Positions 1-9,891 are shown, counted from the stretch's first letter. The stretch is DNA of 33,946 nt from Candidatus Omnitrophota bacterium (GCA_013202205.1 JABMSB010000087.1:1-33946); one strand, 5' to 3'. The notes: a model not told the origin generated them from the letters alone. Made by a program: numbers and translations.

Positions 1-2
1 AG

Positions 3-2069
3 AGCAGGGATTATAGATCTCTTACCGATTTCTGGGGCGCAAATCTGATAACGCAGCAGGAATTTGCTGCATTGACAGCCAATATAGATGAAGAGCAGAT
101 GGAGATGGTGTTGGAAAGAATGGATCAGGTTGTCTTGGGCGGAGATGAGAGAGTAGCCCTTGCAGGATTGCCCCAGACGCGTGTTTCGAAAGACCTCTAT
201 GATCTCGATCCGGACCACTTTGGCGGGGAGGGTGCGAATCTATTCGACCTGGTAGCGGAGGCGGTCAGCAGGTTGAGGCCCGAGGCAGAATTTCTCCTTC
301 AGCTTAAAGGGTCGGCTACATACGCACACAATTACGACGACCTGTGCTTAGACAGGATCGACGATTTCGATATGCACCTTTTTATAGAGATGCCCGTAGA
401 AGAACATATAGAATTTGGCGATATTTTAAATGAGCAATTCAGGATTGTGGCGGAGGAGGCAGGATTGACCCTGGTGCCTGATGAGAAGGGCGGCTATGCT
501 ATAGCGGAAGAGAATGGGCGTACCCATCATGTCGATATAGCGGTTGTTCCGAGAACGAGAGGGCTATTCAACGCATATCCTCCGGGCACAATACGGCACC
601 CCCACTTTAGGTACGATCCGGTTACGGTCTATTTTGGGACACCCAGACTCTTGAGACGTTTCCAGGGACATGTAGAGAGGACATATCTGCAGCCAGGAGT
701 ATTGGGAGATCACCTCTACAACAGTTACACCGCGGTATGCTATAACATCGAATCAGAAAATAGAATAAATAGCGCCAAAAGCCTCAAGTGGATGGGGCAG
801 CTTGCGCAGTGGATAGGCATGGGTCGTCTTAAACAGGTATTGTTAGATACATACAAGAGGCATGTAGATGTGGGGTTGTCGACGCCCTACGTACCACAAG
901 AACCATCTGCCAGAGCGTATGTAAGTGGATTGATGGCTGAGAGATTGAGTCCTGATAGATTGGGTGAGGCCAATATCAAGAGGCGGATGGCGATAGAGTA
1001 CTATAAGACGGATATGTTAGTAGAGGAAGTTAGGGGCGGTATTGCAAGTGGATCAGCCCAGAATAATACCAGCGAACTGTCTCTTATCTTTATGCGCGCA
1101 TATGACAATGGAGAGCATAATTTCAGGGCAGCGCTGGAGGTGGCGTTCACGGAACTCTATAATAGGATGGGCGAAAGGGGTGCTGTGTTGGGTGCGATCT
1201 TCGAGGGCTCAGTGAGAGAATTTAAGACACGCCTCATAGAGAGATCCGGTCCATTGAGCAACGAAGGGGAAGAGAAAATAGATGTAATAGTTGCGGCTGC
1301 AGAAGCCAGGTCTACACATAGAATATTGTCTGATGGAGATGATGCCTATTTCGCTGCGCCAATACTTGCTGCTGACCCAAGGATAATACCACAAGAGAAA
1401 CAGCTTAAGATTATAGACCTATCTTGCTTTGTAGATGAGTCTGGAAATATAAGGTCGTTGGGATTTGAGCAGGTTAGGGATATGCTGAAGACTGCCATGA
1501 AGGGGAAGGTGCAGTTTGTCATAGTCAATCGCGACAGGAGCCTGGTCGATGCCGGGGAGATTGTGGAGAGGGCTCTCGGCATGACGGCCCAGACATCATT
1601 TATCACCTTTGTGGACCTCTCAGACAGAGAGATGGTCGGTGATGTAGCCAGTTATGTGATGAGACGGGCCAATGGACAGATCCTTCTTGATGAGGATCAA
1701 TTTAAACCCGATGATGTAGCGATTGTATATTTGGCTGAGAATGAACCCAGCTTTGCCATGGGCGAAAGAGAAGAAGAGATTGTGTACATTCCGATAGAAG
1801 TAGAAGAGGGTGCTATAGTTTCAGCACCGGCGATCTTCCTTATAGCGTTACTGGAGGACCCGGAGCATGCAATAGCATTATTTGAAGACAAAGTGCTCAG
1901 AGATACTATATTTGATGATCTTGGCATTGACCCACAGATCCTGCCTCTTATAGAGAAACTCAGGTCGGGCGGTTTCAATGCCGTAGCCAACATCCGGCCA
2001 CCAAGATCGTATCTCAACCGCCTTGATCACCTCCGCCACTCCCGCCGCGCCCAGGCCACCGCCGCCTAA
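3..2069 (+). CDS. Large hypothetical protein, C-terminal part (partial, open at left edge), with nucleotidyltransferase-like motif
   Basis: The frame is open from nt 3 (SRDYRSLTDFWGANLITQQEFAAL...) into the ORF listed at 72, so the TTG start at 72 is probably an artefact. Contains GS-x(n)-DFD ... HHVDIAVV, resembling the Pol-beta-type NTase pattern. Stop TAA at 2067-2069. Confidence 0.8.
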   Translation, partial: SRDYRSLTDFWGANLITQQEFAALTANIDEEQMEMVLERMDQVVLGGDERVALAGLPQTRVSKDLYDLDPDHFGGEGANLFDLVAEAVSRLRPEAEFLLQLKGSATYAHNYDDLCLDRIDDFDMHLFIEMPVEEHIEFGDILNEQFRIVAEEAGLTLVPDEKGGYAIAEENGRTHHVDIAVVPRTRGLFNAYPPGTIRHPHFRYDPVTVYFGTPRLLRRFQGHVERTYLQPGVLGDHLYNSYTAVCYNIESENRINSAKSLKWMGQLAQWIGMGRLKQVLLDTYKRHVDVGLSTPYVPQEPSARAYVSGLMAERLSPDRLGEANIKRRMAIEYYKTDMLVEEVRGGIASGSAQNNTSELSLIFMRAYDNGEHNFRAALEVAFTELYNRMGERGAVLGAIFEGSVREFKTRLIERSGPLSNEGEEKIDVIVAAAEARSTHRILSDGDDAYFAAPILAADPRIIPQEKQLKIIDLSCFVDESGNIRSLGFEQVRDMLKTAMKGKVQFVIVNRDRSLVDAGEIVERALGMTAQTSFITFVDLSDREMVGDVASYVMRRANGQILLDEDQFKPDDVAIVYLAENEPSFAMGEREEEIVYIPIEVEEGAIVSAPAIFLIALLEDPEHAIALFEDKVLRDTIFDDLGIDPQILPLIEKLRSGGFNAVANIRPPRSYLNRLDHLRHSRRAQATAA

Positions 2070-2073
2070 TAAC

Positions 2074-2195
2074 ACCAAGACGTTTCTACTTCCAATCGGG
2101 GATCTGCCCCAAACTTAATCGGAGATCTGTCATACATGACACTTCTCCGATTGGAAATAGGTCAGGTCTCCGATTGATTTGAGAAACGTCTTGGT
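2074..2195. repeat. Full-length palindromic dispersed repeat (copy 1), head-to-head pair of half-elements
   Basis: Terminal inverted repeat ACCAAGACGTTTCT (2074-2087) / AGAAACGTCTTGGT (2182-2195). Central hairpin AATCGGAGA-TC-TGTCAT-AC-ATGACA-CT-TCTCCGATT (2117-2152). Left 57 nt match copy 3 at 53/57 without gaps. Confidence 0.9.
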
Positions 2196-2200
2196 TTATA

Positions 2201-2761
2201 TTAAAAAGAGGAAGTCTTAAGAGGGGTGTAGATGGAGCCTTTTGGGGTGAGGGTTGATTGGAAGAGGGTGAGGTGGGAGACATCCATAGAGCAGGGACAG
2301 TTCCAGCCAGGAGTTATACGAAAACCAGGGGAGAGTCCCTTTCTTGTTTTTATCCTGCCGAGGGTTAGATGGGGATGGAATTCTCGTTCTTCGCGTTCAA
2401 AACCTTCTTTCGCGAGAAGGTCCTCCAACTGACCGTTTATTCTTCTTACCTCATCTGCGCCTTTATCTATTCCCACCCAGATGACTCGCGGGCGGTTGAA
2501 GTTTGGAAAACCTCCCAATTTACCGAGAGAGAGGGTAAAATTCTGCACACCTGAGATAGTTTTATCCATCACCCTTTTTACTATGTCCAACTCTTCGGTG
2601 GATAGGTTTCCGAGGAACTTCAGCGTGAGATGGATATTTTCTACCTTTGCCCAGCGGATATCGCCCTCGACCTGTTTAAGCTCAGCAATGAGATTACCAA
2701 GCTCGCCTTGGATCTCTTTGGACAATTCGATTGCGATGAATGAGCGGATCTTATCCGGCAT
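2201..2761 (-). CDS. thpR: RNA 2',3'-cyclic phosphodiesterase (2H phosphoesterase, ThpR/LigT family)
   Basis: Two HxTx motifs (HLTLKF, HLTLGR) with typical spacing; N-terminal RSFIAIELS; overlaps cinA by 11 nt. Confidence 0.95.
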   Translation of the reverse strand: MPDKIRSFIAIELSKEIQGELGNLIAELKQVEGDIRWAKVENIHLTLKFLGNLSTEELDIVKRVMDKTISGVQNFTLSLGKLGGFPNFNRPRVIWVGIDKGADEVRRINGQLEDLLAKEGFEREEREFHPHLTLGRIKTRKGLSPGFRITPGWNCPCSMDVSHLTLFQSTLTPKGSIYTPLKTSSF

Positions 2762-3992
2762 CTAACAGGTATCTCCTTGCCATGTCGAGTGCGCGTTGCG
2801 CAGTCTGAAGCTTTATGTCGGTACGGTTGCCGCTAAAGAAGTATTTTTTTACCACGCCCTTTTTCTTAGTGGCTAACGCTACATAGGCTAATCCCACCGG
2901 TTTATTCTTTTTTTTGCCTGCCGGTCCTGCGATGCCGGTAACAGAGAGACCTATATCGGTATCGGCGAGCCAACGCACCCCTTTTGCCATTGCCAGACAG
3001 ACTTGAGGGCTTACCGCACCATGATGGGTTATTAGTTTGGCAGGCACGCCCAGGATCTCTTCTTTCGATTTATTACAATAGGTCACGACATTTGCGCGGG
3101 TATATTTTGAGCTTCCCGGGATATTGGTGAGAAGATTTGAGATGAGCCCGCCGGTACAGGACTCGGCAATGGCAATAGTTTTCCGTTTCTTTATCAGAAG
3201 CCCGCCGACGACAGACTCGAGCGTGTCGCTATCTTCACCGAGTACGAAATCGCCAAAACGGTTCTTTATTTTCGAGGCAACCTTATTTATGCCGCGGTCA
3301 GCCTCTCTTTTTGTTTTAGCCTTCGCCATTATCTTTAGATCGACCTCGCCCAGATGAGCATAGATTCCAACGGTAACCTTTGGCCCAAGACGCAATAGAT
3401 CTTTCACCTTTGTGTTAACCTGAGATTCGGCTAATCCCGTAATTTTTAGAACGCGAGATTTTATTATTCCTCCACCACTCATCTTGCTTAAAAGCGGCAG
3501 TATATATTTTTCGAAGATCGGGTTAAGCTCGCGGGGAGGGCCGGGGAGAGCGATAAGAATCTTTTCACCCATTCTAATTATCAAGCCGGGTGCGGTGCCG
3601 ATTTTATTCGAAAGCCACCGGCCCCCTTTTGGAATATATGCCTGGCGAAATACCTCTTTTGGCGGCCTTATCTTGCGGCGCTTAAAAGATGCTTTGATCT
3701 CTTTCTCGATCTCTCTGTTATAGACTAAAGATCTTTTTGTAACTGATGCGATGGTTTGGAGGGTGATATCGTCAACGGTCGGACCAAGGCCGCCGGTCAT
3801 TATAACTACATCAGAACGCTCAAGCGCGGCCTCTATTGTGGAACTGAGGCGGGCGTGATTATCTCCCACAGTGACCTGGTAGAAGACGTCCATTCCAATA
3901 GAGGCAAGGCCTTGGGCCATGAAGGCAGCATTGTTATTTACTATGTGGCCCAGGAGTATCTCCGTACCTATCGATATGATCTCGGCTTTCAT
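2751..3992 (-). CDS. cinA: CinA family protein (competence/damage-inducible; nicotinamide-nucleotide amidase)
   Basis: MKAEIISIGTEILLGHIVNNNAAFMAQGL, TGGLGPTVDDIT, and C-terminal AESCTGGLISNLLTNIPGSSKY. AAGGA Shine-Dalgarno-like sequence upstream. Confidence 0.97.
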   Translation of the reverse strand: MKAEIISIGTEILLGHIVNNNAAFMAQGLASIGMDVFYQVTVGDNHARLSSTIEAALERSDVVIMTGGLGPTVDDITLQTIASVTKRSLVYNREIEKEIKASFKRRKIRPPKEVFRQAYIPKGGRWLSNKIGTAPGLIIRMGEKILIALPGPPRELNPIFEKYILPLLSKMSGGGIIKSRVLKITGLAESQVNTKVKDLLRLGPKVTVGIYAHLGEVDLKIMAKAKTKREADRGINKVASKIKNRFGDFVLGEDSDTLESVVGGLLIKKRKTIAIAESCTGGLISNLLTNIPGSSKYTRANVVTYCNKSKEEILGVPAKLITHHGAVSPQVCLAMAKGVRWLADTDIGLSVTGIAGPAGKKKNKPVGLAYVALATKKKGVVKKYFFSGNRTDIKLQTAQRALDMARRYLLDAG

Positions 3993-4008
3993 GGGGATTG
4001 TCCTTCTG

Positions 4009-4044
4009 TTAGGGTTATTATACCCTAATCCTGCATAAAGGCAA
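4009..4044 (-). promoter_or_regulatory. Candidate cinA-thpR promoter with overlapping 7-bp inverted repeat
   Basis: Minus-strand TATAAT (4017-4022) with TTGCCT (4039-4044) 16 nt upstream. Perfect inverted repeat TTAGGGT-N6-ACCCTAA (4009-4028) overlaps the -10. Confidence 0.55.
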
Positions 4045-4230
4045 GTCTTTTTTTGATCGTACTTATTACTTAACCTGTTGATCTGAAAAATGTTATGGAA
4101 TTTGTATAGGAAAATTTTAAAATTTTTGAAATAAAATCACTCTTTTTTGCGTCTATATAGGGTGAGCAAAGAGGTCCTTTTGAAGGGGGTGATCCTATAT
4201 AAAAAATGTCAAAAAATGGCCCTTTTTCGC

Positions 4231-4259
4231 TTTACAAGGGATTATGCTTATAGTATAAT
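4231..4259 (+). promoter_or_regulatory. Sigma70-type promoter for recA
   Basis: TTTACA (4231-4236), 17-nt spacer, TATAAT (4254-4259). GGAGGG ribosome-binding site at 4296-4301, ATG at 4310. Confidence 0.85.
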
Positions 4260-4309
4260 ATGGGTTCTATTGGAAAGTAATACAACCTTAATAATGGAGG
4301 GAAGTTAAA

Positions 4310-5395
4310 ATGGTTGCGACAAAGACCAAGCCTAAGGCAAGTGAAGCAAAGGAGAGCGTAGATATTTCACCAAAGGATTTAAAGAAGCAGAACAAGGAAA
4401 CAGAGAAGGGTCAGCGGCTCAAGGCGCTCGATATGGCCCTTAGCCAGATAGAGAAACAATTCGGCAAAGGTTCCATAATGAAGCTGGGTGCCAATTACAA
4501 GGTGGATGTGCCGGCCATACCTACAGGCGCACTTTCGCTCGACTTCGCGCTCGGTGTTGGCGGTGTGCCAAGAGGAAGGGTCATTGAGATATACGGCCCT
4601 GAGGCGAGTGGTAAGACGACATTGACTCTTTCGATCATAGCGCAGGCGCAGAAACAGGGTGGTCAAGCCGCATTTATCGATGCAGAACACGCATTCGACT
4701 CTGTCTATGCGAAGAAGATAGGCGTAGATCTTGATGAGCTTCTAGTTTCACAGCCGGATACGGGTGAGCAGGCGCTGGAGATAACCGAGACATTGGTCAG
4801 GTCAAATGCCATAGATGTCCTGGTAATCGATTCAGTAGCTGCTCTTACACCGCGTGCTGAAATAGAAGGAGACATGGGGCAGTCGCACATGGGGCTTCAG
4901 GCGCGTCTTATGAGCCAGGCCCTAAGGAAGTTGACGGGCGTGATAAGCAAGTCAAAGACCTGTGTCATATTCATAAACCAGATTCGCATGAAAATAGGCG
5001 TCATGTTCGGTAATCCCGAAACGACAACAGGCGGGCAGGCGCTCAAGTTCTATTCATCGGTAAGGTTGGATCTCAGGCGTGTGGCATCGCTGAAGAAGGG
5101 CGAGGCTATTGTAGGCAACCATATACGCGCTACTGTTGTCAAAAATAAGGTCGCTCCGCCATTTAAGAAGGCCGAGTTCGATATATTGTATGACGAAGGG
5201 ATATCCCGCGCATCTACCGTTATAGACATGGCTGATTCTTTAGAGGTTATGACTAAGTCCGGTACATGGTATTCTTATGGAGGCCAGAATATAGGCCAGG
5301 GCAAAGAGAATACGCGCCTATTCTTGAAAGAGAATCCGAAGATACTCGACCAGATAGAAAAGGAAGTCCGCCAGAAGTCCTTATCAGATTCGTAA
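4310..5395 (+). CDS. recA: Recombinase RecA
   Basis: [12 protein letters not shown] Walker [32 protein letters not shown]. Confidence 0.99.
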   Translation: MVATKTKPKASEAKESVDISPKDLKKQNKETEKGQRLKALDMALSQIEKQFGKGSIMKLGANYKVDVPAIPTGALSLDFALGVGGVPRGRVIEIYGPEASGKTTLTLSIIAQAQKQGGQAAFIDAEHAFDSVYAKKIGVDLDELLVSQPDTGEQALEITETLVRSNAIDVLVIDSVAALTPRAEIEGDMGQSHMGLQARLMSQALRKLTGVISKSKTCVIFINQIRMKIGVMFGNPETTTGGQALKFYSSVRLDLRRVASLKKGEAIVGNHIRATVVKNKVAPPFKKAEFDILYDEGISRASTVIDMADSLEVMTKSGTWYSYGGQNIGQGKENTRLFLKENPKILDQIEKEVRQKSLSDS

Positions 5396-5411
5396 TAGCA
5401 AAAGGAGTGAT

Positions 5412-6011
5412 GTGGGCAAGAAAGATTCGAAGCTAACGATCGCGGAGCTGCGGGAGATCGTGGCCGACAAAGAGAAGAAGACCGCTTCGATCAAGACCGT
5501 TTTTAAAGAGAAGACCTCCTTAGAGCCAGGTGATCGATCAAGACGGAATTTTGGTGATGAGACGAAACGCGCCCTTAAATTTGTATATGGCCAGCTCAGC
5601 AAAAGGCCGCGTTCGATTGCTGAAACAAGGACCGCGCTTAAGAAAAAAGGTTTTGGGGCCGAAAGAATAGATGAGGTGGTATCCCACTTAATTAATCTTG
5701 GGTACCTTGATGATTTAAAGTTCGCCAAGTGGTGGGTCCAGACGCGGCAAAATACACGGCCGGTCGGCGCATTCATCATGCGGCGTGAGCTTGAGGGAAA
5801 AGGCATAAGCGGCAAGATATTGGATGAGGCCGTATCCGGTTTGGGTGAGGGTGCAAGCGAACTTGATGCTGCAACGAAATTGGCCGATTCACGGCTTGAA
5901 AAGATGCAGGGTATCCCAAAAGGGAAGCAGAAGAAACGTATAAACGACTATCTGATACGCCGCGGGTTTAAGTACGATGTGATCAGGAGTATTGTCGAGA
6001 AGATAAGATGA
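5412..6011 (+). CDS. recX: Regulatory protein RecX
   Basis: RecX-like helical repeats (GFGAERIDEVVSHLINLGYLDDLKFAKWWVQ). Located directly between recA and alaS. GTG start. Confidence 0.87.
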   Translation: MGKKDSKLTIAELREIVADKEKKTASIKTVFKEKTSLEPGDRSRRNFGDETKRALKFVYGQLSKRPRSIAETRTALKKKGFGAERIDEVVSHLINLGYLDDLKFAKWWVQTRQNTRPVGAFIMRRELEGKGISGKILDEAVSGLGEGASELDAATKLADSRLEKMQGIPKGKQKKRINDYLIRRGFKYDVIRSIVEKIR

Positions 6012-8659
6012 CGCATAATGAGCTGAGGACAAAATTCCTGGCGTTCTTTGAGTCAAAGAAACACAAAGTGCTCCCGAGTGATTCACTTGTGCCGGCAGAT
6101 GATCCGACACTGCTGTTTACGGGTGCGGGGATGAACCAGTTTAAAGAGCAGTTCATTGGCAGGAATATAAAGCATCCCAGGGTGGCTACGTCCCAAAAGT
6201 GCCTGCGCACTCCGGATCTTGAGAGGGTTGGCAGGACTGCCTGCCACCACACCTTCTTTGAGATGCTTGGAAATTTCTCATTCGGTGATTATTTCAAGAA
6301 AGAGGCGATCGAGTGGAGTTGGGAGTTTTTGACAGATATCCTGAAGATATCCAAGAATAAACTTTGGGTGTCGGTCTATAAGGATGATAAGGAAGCATAC
6401 GGTATTTGGAAGGACCTCATCAAGGTCCCGGATTCAAAAATAATGAAGTTCGGGGATGACCAGAACTTCTGGCCGGCCAATACCAAGACAGAAGGGCCGA
6501 ATGGGCCATGCGGGCCGTGTTCTGAGATATTTTACGATCAGGGGGTTGACGTCGGCTGCCAAAAATCGAATTGTGACCCCTCATGCGAATGCGATAGGTA
6601 TATCGAAGTATGGAATCTTGTCTTTACACAATTTGAGCGCGTCGGCGTAAATAAGTTAAAGCCCCTTAAAAATAAGAATATCGATACGGGTATGGGGCTT
6701 GAGCGTCTGGCCGCGGTGATGCAGGGGGCGAGCACCAATTTCGAGACGGATATCTTTACGCCGATAATCGATGCCGTAAAAAGCGAAGTAAAAGAGGCGA
6801 GTGGCGGCCGTTTCAAATTTGACAAGGTGGCACGGCAGCACATAAACGCTATAGCTGACCATCTGCGCGCATCAACATTCCTGGTTGCCGATGGTGTATT
6901 TCCCTCCAATGAGGAGAGGGGCTATGTCCAGCGGATGTTGATCAGACGGGCCTTTCGTTATGGAAGGCAGCTCGGTATCGAGAAGCCATTTTTATATAAA
7001 CTCGTCGCAATAGTGGCAAAGGTGATGGGTGAAGCGTACCCCGAGATTCTTATGCACCGCGAGGATATAGCGCAGGTCATACTCTCTGAGGAAGAGCGGT
7101 TTCAGAATACCCTCATGGAGGGCACTCAGGTCCTTGAAAATTTGATGGCGAAGGCCGATAAAGTATCGAAGAAGAGCTTGGCAGGTGACGACATATTCCG
7201 TCTATATGATACATATGGTTTTCCTATAGAGCTGGTATCCGAGATAGCTGCTGAGTCGGGATTTAAGATAGATCGCGCCGGTTTCAAAAAACGGATGGAG
7301 GCGCAGCGCGCCCTGTCGAGAAAGGGTTCTCAGATTAAAGATGGGATCTTTGCAGGACTCTCTACTAAGGAACTGGCCGATATAAAGAAGACGGAATTTA
7401 TTGGCTATGAAAAATTAAAAGGAGAAGGCAAGATCGTAGCACTCCTTCTGGACAATAAGAAGGTCTCAAAGGTTAGCGGGTCCAAAGAGGTTGAGGTAGT
7501 ACTTGATAAGACACCCTTTTACGGGGAATCCGGAGGCCAGGTTGCTGATAAGGGTGAGATCATTGCGGGATCGACCAAACTTGAAGTGACCGACGTAAAG
7601 AGGGCCGATGGCGTCTTTGTCCACATTGGAATGCTGAAAAAAGGAGAGCTCGAGGTTGGTCAGAAAGTAAGATCTTCGGTCGATGAGAAGAGACGCTCGG
7701 CCATAGCGCGTGCCCACACCGCGACACATCTCCTCCATTGGGCCTTGAGAAAAGTTCTCGGCGCGCATGCCAAGCAATGCGGCTCACTAGTTGAGGTAGA
7801 TCGGTTTCGTTTCGACTTTACCCATTTTAAGAAGGTTGAAAGGGATGAGATCGCCCGCATAGAGAAGCTCGTCAATGAGCGGATAGCTGAAAATGAAAAG
7901 GTCGCGGTTGCCAGTATCAAGTTGAAGGAGGCCAAAAGAGAAGGGGCCATTGCTCTTTTCGGGGAGAAGTACACAGAGGATGTCCGCATGGTCTCAGCAG
8001 GTGATTTTTCTAAGGAGCTTTGCGGCGGTACTCACCTTGATCTGACGGGTAAGGTCAAATGCTTTAGGATTACGAGCGAGTCGTCTATAGCGAGCGGTAC
8101 CAGGCGCATAGAGGCGGTGACCGGTTCTGTAGCATCGAATATAATAAGTGAGGAAGAGGCCCTGCTTGCCGACCTATGCAAGCTACTCGGCGTTCCAAAG
8201 GATAATGTCGCCGAAGCAATAGAGGCGATGGAGAAAGAATTGAAGATGCTCGAGAAGGAGAGAGTAAAATCGAAAGCAGCTTCATCACTCTCTCAACTTG
8301 ACGAGATAGTAGATGGAGTTATTGATATAAATGGTGTGAAGGTGGTAGCAAAAAAAATAGAAGATGCGGATATGTCGATACTTCGAGCTTTAACAGACGA
8401 ACTTAAGAAACGGCTCAGTCCCTGTGTAATCGTTTTGGGATCAGATGGGGGAGGTAGGGTGGCGCTCTGCGCTTCTGTTTCAAAGGATGCTGTAACTAAA
8501 GGGGTCAATGCCGGAGCGATAATGAAAGAGGCAGCCCAAATCGTCGGTGGTGGCGGCGGCGGAAGGCCGGATTTTGCCACAGCAGGCGGCAAGGATCCAA
8601 AACGCCTAAATGATGCGCTCAAGAAGGCATACGAAATTGCGGAGAAGATATTATCATGA
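6008..8659 (+). CDS. alaS: Alanine-tRNA ligase
   Basis: LLFTGAGMNQFK, CLRTPDLERVGRTACHHTFFEMLGNFSFGDYFK, HTATHLLHWALR, CGGTHL, GGGGGGRPDFATAGG. Confidence 0.99.
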   Translation: MTHNELRTKFLAFFESKKHKVLPSDSLVPADDPTLLFTGAGMNQFKEQFIGRNIKHPRVATSQKCLRTPDLERVGRTACHHTFFEMLGNFSFGDYFKKEAIEWSWEFLTDILKISKNKLWVSVYKDDKEAYGIWKDLIKVPDSKIMKFGDDQNFWPANTKTEGPNGPCGPCSEIFYDQGVDVGCQKSNCDPSCECDRYIEVWNLVFTQFERVGVNKLKPLKNKNIDTGMGLERLAAVMQGASTNFETDIFTPIIDAVKSEVKEASGGRFKFDKVARQHINAIADHLRASTFLVADGVFPSNEERGYVQRMLIRRAFRYGRQLGIEKPFLYKLVAIVAKVMGEAYPEILMHREDIAQVILSEEERFQNTLMEGTQVLENLMAKADKVSKKSLAGDDIFRLYDTYGFPIELVSEIAAESGFKIDRAGFKKRMEAQRALSRKGSQIKDGIFAGLSTKELADIKKTEFIGYEKLKGEGKIVALLLDNKKVSKVSGSKEVEVVLDKTPFYGESGGQVADKGEIIAGSTKLEVTDVKRADGVFVHIGMLKKGELEVGQKVRSSVDEKRRSAIARAHTATHLLHWALRKVLGAHAKQCGSLVEVDRFRFDFTHFKKVERDEIARIEKLVNERIAENEKVAVASIKLKEAKREGAIALFGEKYTEDVRMVSAGDFSKELCGGTHLDLTGKVKCFRITSESSIASGTRRIEAVTGSVASNIISEEEALLADLCKLLGVPKDNVAEAIEAMEKELKMLEKERVKSKAASSLSQLDEIVDGVIDINGVKVVAKKIEDADMSILRALTDELKKRLSPCVIVLGSDGGGRVALCASVSKDAVTKGVNAGAIMKEAAQIVGGGGGGRPDFATAGGKDPKRLNDALKKAYEIAEKILS

Positions 8660-9879
8660 TGAAAATGGTTAAGACGTCTAGCAGTCAGTTTCAGAAACTC
8701 ATAGACCGAAACGGTTCCCAGAAGAAGCGTATATATGAGACGGTTCGCAGGATCGTCGATGATGTGCGGCTCCATGGGGATGATGCTGTAGCCAAGTATA
8801 CAAAGAAGTTTGATAAGATCAAGCTGCAGCCAAAAGAGTTTAAGGTGACTGAGCGCGAGATCAGCAGGGCATATGGTGAGATCAACCCCGACTTTGTAAA
8901 TACGCTAAAGGTCATCAGCAACAACATAAATCGCTTCTATAAGAAACAGCTGAAGAAGGGGTGGAGGACAAAAGACGAAGACGGTATTATCCTGGGTGAG
9001 AAATATACCCCTATTGAGACGGTGGGTGTCTATATACCGAGTGGAACAGTACCGCTCGTATCAAGTGTATATATGACCGTATTGCCGGCTAAGATCGCAG
9101 GGGTGGAGAGGATAGTCCTGGTTACGCCGCCAAATGAGCATAAGTCTATTGACTCGCACATCCTCGCTGTAGCAAACCTTCTCGATGTAAAAGAGATATA
9201 CAAAATAGGAGGCGCGCAGGCCATAGCAGCCCTTGCTTTCGGGACTAAGACGATACCGAAGGTCGATAAGATAGTCGGCCCGGGTAACCAGTATGTTACA
9301 GAGGCGAAGAGGCAAGTCTTCGGTTACGTCGATATAGATATGATGGCGGGCCCGAGCGAAGTGGTGATCATTGCCGACCAGAGCGTCGACCCAAAGTATG
9401 TCATAGCCGATCTCAGGGCACAGTCAGAACACTTTAAGGGGCTATCTATACTCGTTACGAAATCGAAGAAGCTCGTCAAGGCGGTTAAGTCAGAGGTCGA
9501 TAAAGGGTATATAGTCTTTGTCAAGAATCAAAAAGAGGCAATAGACGTAGCAAATAGGCTTGCGCCCGAGCACTTGCAGATAATGACGAAGACCCCACAG
9601 AAGCTTATAAAGAATATAAGGAACGCCGGGGCCATCTTTGTGGGCCCGTATTCTCCGACAGCGATCGGTGATTATGTCGCGGGCCCAAGCCACGTTCTTC
9701 CTACGGGCGGAACGGCGAGGTTCTATTCGGGATTGGGTGTGAATAATTTCATGAAGAGTTCACACATTATCTCGTATACGAAGAAGGCGCTTGAGGGCGC
9801 GCGTGAATCTGTTGAGAAGGTTGCTTCATTGGAAGGGCTGATGAAGCACTTAGACTCTATTAAAGTAAGGTTTGAGTAA
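8656..9879 (+). CDS. hisD: Histidinol dehydrogenase
   Basis: YIPSGTVPLVSSVYMTVLPAKIAGV, GGAQAIAALAFGT, VGPGNQYVTEAKRQVFG, MAGPSEV. 4-nt overlap with alaS. Confidence 0.99.
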   Translation: MMKMVKTSSSQFQKLIDRNGSQKKRIYETVRRIVDDVRLHGDDAVAKYTKKFDKIKLQPKEFKVTEREISRAYGEINPDFVNTLKVISNNINRFYKKQLKKGWRTKDEDGIILGEKYTPIETVGVYIPSGTVPLVSSVYMTVLPAKIAGVERIVLVTPPNEHKSIDSHILAVANLLDVKEIYKIGGAQAIAALAFGTKTIPKVDKIVGPGNQYVTEAKRQVFGYVDIDMMAGPSEVVIIADQSVDPKYVIADLRAQSEHFKGLSILVTKSKKLVKAVKSEVDKGYIVFVKNQKEAIDVANRLAPEHLQIMTKTPQKLIKNIRNAGAIFVGPYSPTAIGDYVAGPSHVLPTGGTARFYSGLGVNNFMKSSHIISYTKKALEGARESVEKVASLEGLMKHLDSIKVRFE

Positions 9880-9891
9880 AAGGGGGAGACG

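Noticed and set aside
1209-2078. Several minus-strand ORFs (61-106 aa) inside the first CDS
   Set aside because: They overlap a long, protein-like plus-strand frame and show no recognisable family features; same for other antisense ORFs across the window.
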